A DNA stretch of 21,056 nt from Planctomycetota bacterium (GTDB lineage Bacteria > Planctomycetota > SBBH01 > JACQRN01). Under the pieces are notes generated by a model. That model was given only the letters and a program-made list of their open reading frames with translations, did not search any database and was not told the origin of the DNA. Of this stretch, positions 15,365-21,056 are shown in pieces (positions within the stretch are counted from its first letter, which is position 1; every line of letters begins with the position of its first letter). The stretch covers positions 1-21,056 of the forward strand of contig JACQRN010000085.1 in assembly GCA_016206515.1 (NCBI GenBank), written 5' to 3'. The position numbers and the translations under genes were made by a program.

Positions 15365-15459
15365 TCCCCGCCCCCTCCACCCGCTAAGCGGGCTCTTACG
15401 CCGCTCCCCCCACTGTAGCAGGCGGGCGGCCCGACCGTCCCCCCTCCCCTCGACGAGGG
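15365..15459 (-). other. Intercistronic gap with two small hairpins
   Basis: Directly after the preceding stop, CCCTC-GTC-GAGGG can fold. Near the next start, CCCGC-TTA-GCGGG (15380-15392) can fold. Neither is followed by a T run, so neither looks like a terminator. They may adjust expression between the genes or mean nothing. Confidence 0.35.
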
Positions 15460-16452
15460 TCACCTCGGCAAGGGGACCTCGCACGGGTCCGGCGTGCACG
15501 CCTGGATCCGGTACTCATACCGCTTCTGCGGCTCGCAGGTCGCGTCGAGATACCGCGTCGCGGTGATCGGCTTGTCGGTCATCGCGCGCCACTCGCTCCA
15601 GGCCCCCCTGCCGACCGCCTCCCGGCGCTCCACGCGGTAGGCGACGCGCAGCGTGGAGGAGGTCCGCGCATCCGCCTCCCACTCCACGAGAACCTCCCCC
15701 GGGCGGTCCGCGTCCGGGATACCGGAACGGACGTTTCGGACCGGGTACAAGCGCGGCCGGACCCGCGCCCTCTCGATGAGCAGCAGGAACGACCCCGCCG
15801 GCTTCGCGGGATCCGCCGCGTCGAAGTAGTTCAGGACGATCTTCGGAAACGCCGTGCTCGGATCGCCCGAAGACGGGCTCCAATTGTTCCCCTTCAGGCC
15901 CCGGAACCGGATCCGCCGGCGCTCGGCGTCGAACTCATGCCGGAAGTACTCGTCCGGCCGGGCTGTACCCATCCCATCCGGCTCGATCTTGTCCGCGAAC
16001 ACGAACGATTCGGGAAGGTCCGGGCGGAGCCACGACGCCTCGGTCCAATCCTCCCCCTCCCTCAACTGGACCTGGACCTGCGCGGAAATCACCCCCTTCA
16101 GATAGAGGAAATCATCCGCGAACGAGGGGAACGGAAGCCGCCCCTGGGCGCGCACGGCGGCCACCCGTTCCGACAGCCATTCCGGCTTCGGCAACGACTC
16201 CAGGCCCGGCGGATCCCGGTAGAACGCCTGCAGCACCGGCTGGATGGGTGAGGGGGAGGGGACCACCGCCCCCCCCTGAGCGGCCAGCGCCGTCTGGATG
16301 CGCTGCGCCAGGTCGTCGACCGTCAAGACCGCGACCTCCACACCCGCCGGGGTCAGCAAGGACGCCTGGATGCTGTAGACGAGGAAGAGCACGATCACGC
16401 CGAGGCCGATCTTTTCCCCGTGCGACGCCAGGAACTGCTTGATCTTGGCCAT
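15460..16452 (-). CDS. Membrane-anchored pilus-locus protein with fibronectin-III-like C-terminus
   Basis: This 330-residue protein has a short basic N-terminus, one membrane span (about 14-33, GEKIGLGVIVLFLVYSIQ) and a periplasmic remainder. Residues about 250-320 read as a fibronectin type III-like fold: GEVLVEWEADA, LRVAYRVERREA, WSEWRAM, ATRYLDATCEPQKRYEYRIQA, the last being the typical YxYRVxA end strand. Two cysteines near the end (C306, C319, C324 region) could pair in the periplasm. It starts 2 nt after the PilO-like stop and is surely co-translated with it. By position and topology it resembles Amuc_1099 of the Akkermansia pilus operon, but I cannot confirm homology. It probably belongs to the inner-membrane alignment complex. 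Confidence 0.8.
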   Translation of the reverse strand: MAKIKQFLASHGEKIGLGVIVLFLVYSIQASLLTPAGVEVAVLTVDDLAQRIQTALAAQGGAVVPSPSPIQPVLQAFYRDPPGLESLPKPEWLSERVAAVRAQGRLPFPSFADDFLYLKGVISAQVQVQLREGEDWTEASWLRPDLPESFVFADKIEPDGMGTARPDEYFRHEFDAERRRIRFRGLKGNNWSPSSGDPSTAFPKIVLNYFDAADPAKPAGSFLLLIERARVRPRLYPVRNVRSGIPDADRPGEVLVEWEADARTSSTLRVAYRVERREAVGRGAWSEWRAMTDKPITATRYLDATCEPQKRYEYRIQACTPDPCEVPLPR

Positions 16453-16454
16453 GG

Positions 16455-17474
16455 CTACTGGGGTTCCTTGTCCGGCGACCAGCGGTAGTGGAGATCCTCG
16501 ATCCGCATCGTCACCGTGACCGGGGAGTCCAGCAACCCCTCCGGGCCAGGCCTGCGCAGGGCATCGCGCTCCATCTGTCGCGTCGCCTCGAGGCTGTGAA
16601 CCCCGAGTTCCCGGATCAGGAAGTTCCTTCGGCACAGGAGGACCTCCCGGACAAGCCGGGGGACATCGCGGAAGAAGATCTGCGCCTCGACCCTGAGGGA
16701 GACCGACTCGTTGTACTCCCCCCCCGCAAGCGACGCCTCGCAGGGGGGCTGCCGTCCGCGCCCGTCGCCCCCGCCCTCGAAACGGATGCTGACCAGCCGC
16801 CGGACGCCCCCGTCCCGGAAGGCCCCCACGAGCTCCTTCTGGATCCAGAACTTCCACTGGAGCGTCGGGATCTCCTCGTTCCTGGGGTATTCATCCTCAT
16901 TCCACGTTTCGAACGAGAACGCGGCGAGATCAGCCTGGCCGCCGCCCCCCCCATCCGGGGCGAGACACGCGAACCAGGGAGAGGCGCCCGCGGGCGCGAC
17001 GTACCGGGAGAAGTGGTCGCTCGACTCCTCCCCGATCACATCGAAGAGGCGCGCATTGCCGGTCCGGACCGCATCCAGGAGCTTCTGCACGGCGGTGTTG
17101 TAGTACCGCCTGAAGTTCTGCGCGTAGGAGTTCCCCGGCTGGACATTCGGGAAATGCCTCACGTTGTCCGCGATGCAGATCCCCTCGGCGACCGTGGCGC
17201 CGACCTCGCGTTCCTTGAGGAAGCGCAGCGCGTCGGACAGGCACATCGTGTACTGCGCGCGGACATCCCCCGTGGAGCGGATCCGCTCCTCGTTCGGAAG
17301 ATCCCCCCCCCTGTCCGCATACGCCTGGAGGGCGCCCTGCCGGGTCTGGAGATCCCGGAGCAGGTCGCTGCGCGCGCCCGACGACGCACGCAGCGGGAAC
17401 GCATAGATCGCCCCCAGGAGCGCGAAGGCCAGGCTCACGAGGATCAGGAACTGGTTCTTCTTGATCTTCTCCAT
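16455..17474 (-). CDS. PilO-like pilus alignment-complex protein
   Basis: This 339-residue bitopic protein has a short cytoplasmic N-terminus (MEKIKKNQ), one span (about 8-27, FLILVSLAFALLGAIYAF), a helical stalk (SDLLRDLQTRQGALQAY) and a periplasmic domain. The end carries SVSLRVEAQIFFRDVPRLVREVLL followed by LIRELGVHSLEATRQ and TVTMRIEDLHYRW, the strand-helix-strand pattern of PilO/GspM ferredoxin-like domains. The middle (WKFWIQKELVGAF, RRLVSIRFEGG) may be a second alpha/beta unit. It is longer than classical PilO (about 200) and closer in length and topology to Amuc_1100. It follows the PilM-PilN gene after 27 nt. The assignment is by topology and neighbourhood; overall sequence similarity was not tested. 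Confidence 0.75.
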   Translation of the reverse strand: MEKIKKNQFLILVSLAFALLGAIYAFPLRASSGARSDLLRDLQTRQGALQAYADRGGDLPNEERIRSTGDVRAQYTMCLSDALRFLKEREVGATVAEGICIADNVRHFPNVQPGNSYAQNFRRYYNTAVQKLLDAVRTGNARLFDVIGEESSDHFSRYVAPAGASPWFACLAPDGGGGGQADLAAFSFETWNEDEYPRNEEIPTLQWKFWIQKELVGAFRDGGVRRLVSIRFEGGGDGRGRQPPCEASLAGGEYNESVSLRVEAQIFFRDVPRLVREVLLCRRNFLIRELGVHSLEATRQMERDALRRPGPEGLLDSPVTVTMRIEDLHYRWSPDKEPQ

Positions 17475-17501
17475 ATCCCGTCGATGTGCCCTCCTCCCGC
17501 C

Positions 17502-19337
17502 TCACTCCGCCGCCGGGGTCGCCGGCAGGACCAGCCATGCCACCTTGAAGTAGAGCGCCTTCTCGTTCCCGACGTCGAGTTCCTCCGCGGCGCCGCCGGT
17601 CGTGCCGCGCGTCTCACGCTGTATCTGCCTGAAGGAGGACTGGACCAGGCCGATCCGGGATTCGTTGGTCCCCACATTGAGATTTTGGAACCCCGTGGCC
17701 GGCAAGAGAAACCCGGGGACATGGCTCAAGGGCGCCTGGATCTTCTCCTCGACCGCGCGCTCATAGGGAGTGGTGTTGTTCGCGGCAACGTTCTCCTCGC
17801 TCGCCAGCATGCAGGCATAGAGCACGACACGAAGAACCTGATCGGCATCGCCGTACTTCGCATTCCCGGGACCCGGGGCCGCCTTGTTGGGATTCTGGAT
17901 CGGAACGGCATCCAGGTCGAGCAGCCACATCTCCGGACGCCTCTCCGTCCCCCCCTCTGGGACCCCCAGGGGAAGAACCTCCATCACCCGGGAGAGGATG
18001 TCGAGCCAGACGTCGCGCGGCAGGGCGAGCGCGGCGTCCCGGCCCAGCAGGCGGAGCGCTTCATGCTGCTGCGGGAGTACGCCGTACTGCCTCGCCTCCT
18101 CGAACCGCCGCTCGACATCCGCGCACGCGGCGGCGGTCGTGGAAGCATGGGCGACCTTCTCCCGGAGCGAGGCGACACGGCGCTCCTCCGAGGCGCAGGC
18201 GACCATCGCGCTGACCAGCAGGACGGCGGCCGCCGCGGTCGCGAAGGGACGTTTGCGCCGCATCGCCCGCGCCCGCACCGTCTCGGGGGGCATCAGCGTG
18301 ATCCGGCTGCGCCCCATCTGCAGCGCCTGCAGGCACATCCCCGCGGCAACCGCCAGGCGCCCCGCCTGCGCCTGGAACGCCTTGGCGTCGACCCCCTCGG
18401 CGAAGGTCAGCTGCTTGGCGGCCCCCAGGCGTTCGACGGAATACTGGAGCGACTCCTTGAAGTACCCGACGAGCCCCGCCAGCTTGAACGACTCCCCGAG
18501 GACGATCACCCGGTCGAAGCGCGTCCCCTCGTGCTGGGAGCGGTAGTACCCGAGGGACCTCTGGATCTCCCCGACGAGGCTGCGCAGGACCGGCTTGATG
18601 ACGCCGAAGAGCCGCTCGGCCTGCTTGGAGGATCCGACGCTGCGCTTGAGCTTCTCCGCCTCCGCGAACGGGATCTGGAACTTCTTCTCCAGGGCACGCG
18701 TCACGTGATCGCCGGCGGTCGTGATGTTCCGCGGCCAGAAACGGTTGCCGTCGAGAACGATCAGGTCGGTGTTCTCCGCCCCGACGTCCACGACCACCGT
18801 GACCCCCTCCGGGCTCTGGTCCACGGAGAAGAAGTCGTAGAGCGCCAGGTGCGCCGCCTGCACGTCGTCCACCTGCACCCCGGCCATGCGATAGAGCGCC
18901 AGCTGCGCGGCGACGATCTCCTGTTTCACCGCGAAGATCGCGACCTCGATCTCCTCCCCCGGCACGGGGGTCTCCTGGACCGGCTGGTAGTCCCAGATGA
19001 CCTCCTCGATCGGGAAGGGGATCTGCTGGTGCGACTCGTACCGGACGATCTCGGGGATCCGCTTCTTCTCGACGGGGGGGAGTTTAATGATCCGCGAGAA
19101 CACCGAGCGGCCGGGGATCGAGGCGCAGATCCGGTCCTCCTCCAGGGGGTGCTTCGCCTTCAGCTCCCCGAGCGCCTTCTGGACCGCCGCCTCGCGCGCC
19201 GCGGCGTCGGATTCCCCGCCGAGCGGATACTCGATCACCTCGAAGGCGAGGACCTGCGCCTTGTCCCCGACGCGGGTCATCCGAACCGCCTTCAGCGACC
19301 GGCTTCCCGCCTCGATCCCCCACACGGCCCGCGTCAT
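17502..19337 (-). CDS. pilM: PilM-PilN fusion protein, type IV pilus assembly
   Basis: Residues 1 to about 340 are PilM, the actin-like cytoplasmic ATP-binding protein: WGIEAGSRSLKAVRM (6-20, phosphate 1), YESHQQIPFPIEEVIWDY (100-117, PilM hallmark), VVVDVGAENTDLIVLDG (181-197, phosphate 2) and VIVLGESFKLAGL (277-289, adenosine motif). It then continues without break as PilN: the start RSRITLMPPE (343-352) corresponds to the PilN segment that docks in the PilM groove, followed by a basic stretch, a membrane span (about 364-382), a stalk (RRVASLREKVAHAST) and a periplasmic domain to residue 611. Normally PilM (about 350) and PilN are separate and bind through exactly this peptide, so the fusion is functionally sensible. 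It heads the pilus operon, with a promoter just upstream and no Shine-Dalgarno. Confidence 0.9.
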   Translation of the reverse strand: MTRAVWGIEAGSRSLKAVRMTRVGDKAQVLAFEVIEYPLGGESDAAAREAAVQKALGELKAKHPLEEDRICASIPGRSVFSRIIKLPPVEKKRIPEIVRYESHQQIPFPIEEVIWDYQPVQETPVPGEEIEVAIFAVKQEIVAAQLALYRMAGVQVDDVQAAHLALYDFFSVDQSPEGVTVVVDVGAENTDLIVLDGNRFWPRNITTAGDHVTRALEKKFQIPFAEAEKLKRSVGSSKQAERLFGVIKPVLRSLVGEIQRSLGYYRSQHEGTRFDRVIVLGESFKLAGLVGYFKESLQYSVERLGAAKQLTFAEGVDAKAFQAQAGRLAVAAGMCLQALQMGRSRITLMPPETVRARAMRRKRPFATAAAAVLLVSAMVACASEERRVASLREKVAHASTTAAACADVERRFEEARQYGVLPQQHEALRLLGRDAALALPRDVWLDILSRVMEVLPLGVPEGGTERRPEMWLLDLDAVPIQNPNKAAPGPGNAKYGDADQVLRVVLYACMLASEENVAANNTTPYERAVEEKIQAPLSHVPGFLLPATGFQNLNVGTNESRIGLVQSSFRQIQRETRGTTGGAAEELDVGNEKALYFKVAWLVLPATPAAE

Positions 19338-19350
19338 GGCGAAGGAAGGG

Positions 19351-19380
19351 ACTCTATCAGCGCTCTTCCGGCCCCGTCAA
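19351..19380 (-). promoter_or_regulatory. Predicted promoter of the pilM operon
   Basis: TTGACG (19375-19380, five of six to consensus), an 18-bp spacer and an extended -10 TGA-TAGAGT (hexamer 19351-19356). The -10 ends 13 nt before the pilM ATG, the same distance as at the TPR-exbBD promoter, so the transcript would be near-leaderless. No ribosome site precedes pilM. Confidence 0.5.
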
Positions 19381-19400
19381 TCGGGCGGTCCACCCCACCC

Positions 19401-19487
19401 CTACAACGGTCCGGCGGCCACGAGCGCCGCGGCCAGGGCAAACCACAGGGCCGCGACGGTCGCGGGCCACCCCCAGCGCGCGCTCAC
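19401..19487 (-). CDS. Small membrane protein, 28 aa, overlapping start
   Basis: A GTG start overlaps the stop of the zinc-motif gene by 4 bp (GTGA) and opens a frame of 28 codons that ends in TAG. The product is a short basic head (SARWGWP) and one hydrophobic helix (TVAALWFALAAALVAAG). GGAGG lies 10 nt upstream. The 4-bp overlap matches other coupled genes in this window, which supports it. A frame this short in GC-rich DNA may arise by chance, so confidence is limited; function unknown. Confidence 0.45.
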   Translation of the reverse strand: MSARWGWPATVAALWFALAAALVAAGPL

Positions 19488-19981
19488 GCCGTCCGCCCCT
19501 CCGGCATCATCCAGCCGACCGTCTGCGCGACCTCGCGGAACGTGACGCGGGCGGCGCCCATCTCGAGGTGCCGCATCTTGATGTAGTGCAGCCGGCAGAA
19601 CCCGTCCGCGAAATGCCTCTCGCCGCACGCCGGCAGCAGGCATGGCACGGCGATGCGCGGCACCCGCCGCGTCCGCTCCGCGCGCGGGGCTTGCGGGGCG
19701 CGAGCGGCCCTCCATCCCCTCTGGTAGTGGCGCAGGCACAACCCCCGTGCGTACGGCCGCTCGGGGCATCCGGCCTCCGCGCACGCCCGCGGCCGGTTCC
19801 GACGCTCGGCACAGGTGACATGGCCGTGCCGCTTGACCTGGTAGTAGTGCCGGCAGCAGAGACCGCGCGCGAGGATCTTCCCTCCGCACCCCTCGACACC
19901 GCAGGTGCCCCCCGGCGCGGCGGACTTCCCTTCCGGCGCCGAGGCGGGGCCCGTCACGACATCCGTCCTCTCCGTCTCCAT
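19484..19981 (-). CDS. Protein with three tandem CCCH putative zinc motifs
   Basis: This 165-residue soluble protein contains three copies of C-x4-C-x9-C-x2-H-Y. Copy 1 uses C27, C32, C42, H45; copy 2 C67, C72, C82, H85; copy 3 C114, C119, C129, H132. Each copy has a glycine just before the third cysteine, in the form (A)xGxCxxHY, and a basic stretch behind it. Linkers are arginine-rich (RERRNRPR-like and APRAERTRR). Single copies of such motifs are known from phage HNH-type proteins and from uncharacterised bacterial proteins, where they are taken to bind zinc and nucleic acid. DNA or RNA binding is therefore the best guess. It starts 15 nt after the lipoprotein stop with a strong GGAGGGAGG ribosome site. 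It could regulate the pilus operon immediately downstream. Confidence 0.85.
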   Translation of the reverse strand: METERTDVVTGPASAPEGKSAAPGGTCGVEGCGGKILARGLCCRHYYQVKRHGHVTCAERRNRPRACAEAGCPERPYARGLCLRHYQRGWRAARAPQAPRAERTRRVPRIAVPCLLPACGERHFADGFCRLHYIKMRHLEMGAARVTFREVAQTVGWMMPEGRTA

Positions 19982-19996
19982 AATGCCCTCCCTCCG

Positions 19997-20710
19997 CTAC
20001 CAGACGCGCGGCCCGGCAAACTCCCTGTCCATGACGGCTCCATCGTCTATGACGGCTCCATCCGCGGCGATCGCGGACGTTCCCGCCGAACGCATCGCCG
20101 CCAGCCACCGGTGGGCATCGCGATCCCCCAGCCCGCACAAGGCCTCCGCAGCCGCGGACCGGAGCGCGCCGGGGACCTGAGACCCTCGCCAGACGCACCG
20201 CAGGGCGTCGCGCGCGGCCGGGTCGCCAACCCGGCCCAGCGCGAGGATCGCGGAGCGCGCGACCGCCCCGTCCGGATCGCACACGGCGAGCCGGTGGAGC
20301 CGCGCCACGGCGAACGGATCCCCCTTCCGGACACCCAGGAGGGAGGCCGCGCGGATCCGCCAGACACACGCGCCATCCTTCAGCAGTTCCTCGATCGCCG
20401 CGCCCGAGAGGGGATGGGCGCGATCCTTCCCCAGGCGCTCGAGGCACGCCGCCAGAGGGATCCCCGCCGCGCCCTCCGCGAGCCCCGACAGGGCAACCCG
20501 GAGGGGGCCCGCGCCCTCCTGAAGGTAGGCCACCACCATGGGCCTCTCGTCCTCCCCACGAAGATCCATGGACTGGAGGCGGCACACCTCGCGAAGGCGC
20601 GCCCGACTGTCCATGGACTCCCAACCGGATGCATGACGAGCCGCCCCCCCCGTGCACCCCGCCAGGGAGAGCACACCAAGGAGGAAGATCGGGGTGGTTC
20701 TCACAGGCAT
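19997..20710 (-). CDS. HEAT-repeat lipoprotein
   Basis: The 237-residue product begins MPVRTTPIFLLGVLSLAG with the lipobox cysteine at 19 (LSLAGC), so it should be a membrane-anchored lipoprotein facing the periplasm. From about residue 60 it is helical, with HEAT-like repeats: IRAASLLGVRKGDPFAVARL, ARSAILALGRVGDPAARDAL and LRSAAAEALCGLGDRDAHRW, each with the typical small residue/aspartate turn. Such repeats mediate protein contacts. The ATG at 20710 was chosen because it places the lipobox correctly, although the frame stays open for 94 codons upstream across AT-rich non-coding-like DNA. No ribosome site is evident. Partner unknown; it shares an operon with the zinc-motif gene. Confidence 0.82.
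   Translation of the reverse strand: MPVRTTPIFLLGVLSLAGCTGGAARHASGWESMDSRARLREVCRLQSMDLRGEDERPMVVAYLQEGAGPLRVALSGLAEGAAGIPLAACLERLGKDRAHPLSGAAIEELLKDGACVWRIRAASLLGVRKGDPFAVARLHRLAVCDPDGAVARSAILALGRVGDPAARDALRCVWRGSQVPGALRSAAAEALCGLGDRDAHRWLAAMRSAGTSAIAADGAVIDDGAVMDREFAGPRVW
20031..20062 (-). repeat. 14-bp tandem repeat at the end of the lipoprotein gene
   Basis: ATGACGGCTCCATC (plus strand) occurs at 20031-20044 and 20049-20062, an 18-bp period. It encodes DGAVID and DGAVMD near the C-terminus and keeps the frame. It looks like a recent in-frame slippage duplication. Confidence 0.7.
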
Positions 20711-20859
20711 ACCCAGATAAGAGGCAAAGGCTATGCCGCTGAAACAATGTGGATTGAGATCATAACCACATAGCAATAAATGAGTTACATAAACACTTAA
20801 GCAGACTATTCGTATTCTGTCACCGAATGATGGACAGTGGTGTGGATGACCAGAGACAA
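20711..20859 (-). other. AT-rich gap upstream of the lipoprotein gene
   Basis: This 149-bp gap is strikingly AT-rich for the window. It holds the second copy of the 15-bp repeat and a TATGAT that could be a -10, but no acceptable -35 at the right distance. It presumably contains the promoter of the lipoprotein/zinc-motif operon, which I cannot place with confidence. Confidence 0.4.
20776..20790 (-). repeat. 15-bp dispersed repeat, copy 2
   Basis: ATAAATGAGTTACAT (plus strand), identical to 768-782 and in the same orientation relative to the downstream minus-strand gene. It lies 66 bp upstream of the lipoprotein start. Confidence 0.6.
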
Positions 20860-21056
20860 CTACTCCTTGAACTCCCCCTGGTTGATACCGCAGCGTTTCA
20901 TCAGCTTGTAGAGGTACTGCCGTTCGATCCCCATCTCCTACGCCGTGGCGGTGACGTTGCCGCCGGCGCGCATCAGCGCGGTGGTGATCCACTCGCGGTC
21001 GAACGACTCCAGGGTCGCGCGGCGGCCGTCGCGATACGGGAGGCCCGAGTGGGGAC
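20860..21056 (-). pseudogene. Sigma-54 activator C-terminus (Fis-type HTH) with internal stop
   Basis: The minus-strand frame entering from the right edge reads ATLESFDREWITTALMRAGG, then NVTATA, a TAG codon (20938-20940), then EMGIERQYLYKLMKRCGI and a final TAG at 20860-20862. Apart from the stop this is the Fis-type DNA-binding domain that ends NtrC-family enhancer-binding proteins (consensus GN-TxAAxxLGIxRxxLYxKLKxxGI). The stop falls between the two helices of the HTH, removing the recognition helix and so probably DNA binding. One transition (CAG to TAG) would explain it. The rest of the gene is outside the window, so I cannot say whether the remainder is intact. Such regulators often control pilus or exopolysaccharide genes. 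Confidence 0.8.

Noticed and set aside
9400..19586. Very long plus-strand open frames (9400-11919, 12044-15418, 16488-19586)
   Set aside because: They lie exactly opposite minus-strand genes with clear motifs and are low-complexity in Arg/Pro/Leu/Asp, as expected of antisense frames in GC-rich DNA. None has a recognisable domain.
19644..19660. Sigma-54-like promoter TGGCACG on the plus strand
   Set aside because: The -12 element does not fit, the site is inside a coding region, and it points away from any gene.
6004..20940. Reassignment of TAG to an amino acid, suggested by the in-frame TAG in the HTH and the TAG between exbD and the pseudopilin
   Set aside because: TAG ends several ordinary genes at the expected place: the HAD, exbB, secretin, PilO-like and lipoprotein genes. 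The two odd cases are better explained separately.

Overview
This is a GC-rich chromosomal window from a Gram-negative (diderm) bacterium. Every gene I can support, about 20 in 21 kb, lies on the minus strand, so transcription runs right to left. The outer membrane is implied by a secretin, a CMP-Kdo synthetase (LPS core) and ExbB/ExbD proteins. A pseudopilin with the H-x9-DG signature common in planctomycetes and relatives, a DUF1844 protein, a HEAT-repeat lipoprotein and several secreted TPR proteins together suggest a member of the Planctomycetota/PVC assemblage or a neighbouring candidate phylum. That placement is inference; there is no rRNA or tRNA here. I see no mobile element, CRISPR array or RNA gene.

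Right part (about 19.4-21.06 kb): the C-terminus of a sigma-54-type activator whose Fis-like helix-turn-helix is interrupted by an in-frame TAG; an AT-rich gap; a HEAT-repeat lipoprotein; a protein with three copies of a C-x4-C-x9-C-x2-H-Y putative zinc motif; and an overlapping 28-residue membrane mini-ORF.

Middle (12.0-19.34 kb): a pilus/secretin locus. It holds a natural PilM-PilN fusion, a PilO-like protein, a membrane-anchored protein with a fibronectin-III-like end, a secreted protein with a proline-rich tail, and a secretin with a long N-terminal TPR/helical region. It closes with a clear intrinsic terminator. The order PilM, PilO-like, anchored protein, secretin resembles the Amuc_1101-1098 pilus genes of Akkermansia read in the same direction. 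No motor ATPase, prepilin peptidase or platform protein is present in the window.

Next (5.37-11.9 kb): a second unit with two secreted TPR proteins (1007 and 345 residues), ExbB/TolQ, two different ExbD proteins and a type II/IV pseudopilin-like protein. The genes are nearly contiguous, suggesting a proton-motive-force-driven envelope machine working with exported TPR proteins. The pseudopilin frame has no canonical start codon.

Left part (0.9-5.28 kb): HAD hydrolase, kdsB, pyrG, DUF1844 and HDOD genes, with the last four chained by 4-bp start/stop overlaps. PyrG makes CTP and KdsB spends CTP to activate Kdo, so these two are metabolically coupled. A 341-bp gap with a good promoter and possible operator precedes a partial membrane-anchored protein that runs off the left edge. 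A 15-bp sequence in this gap recurs exactly in the AT-rich gap near the right edge.
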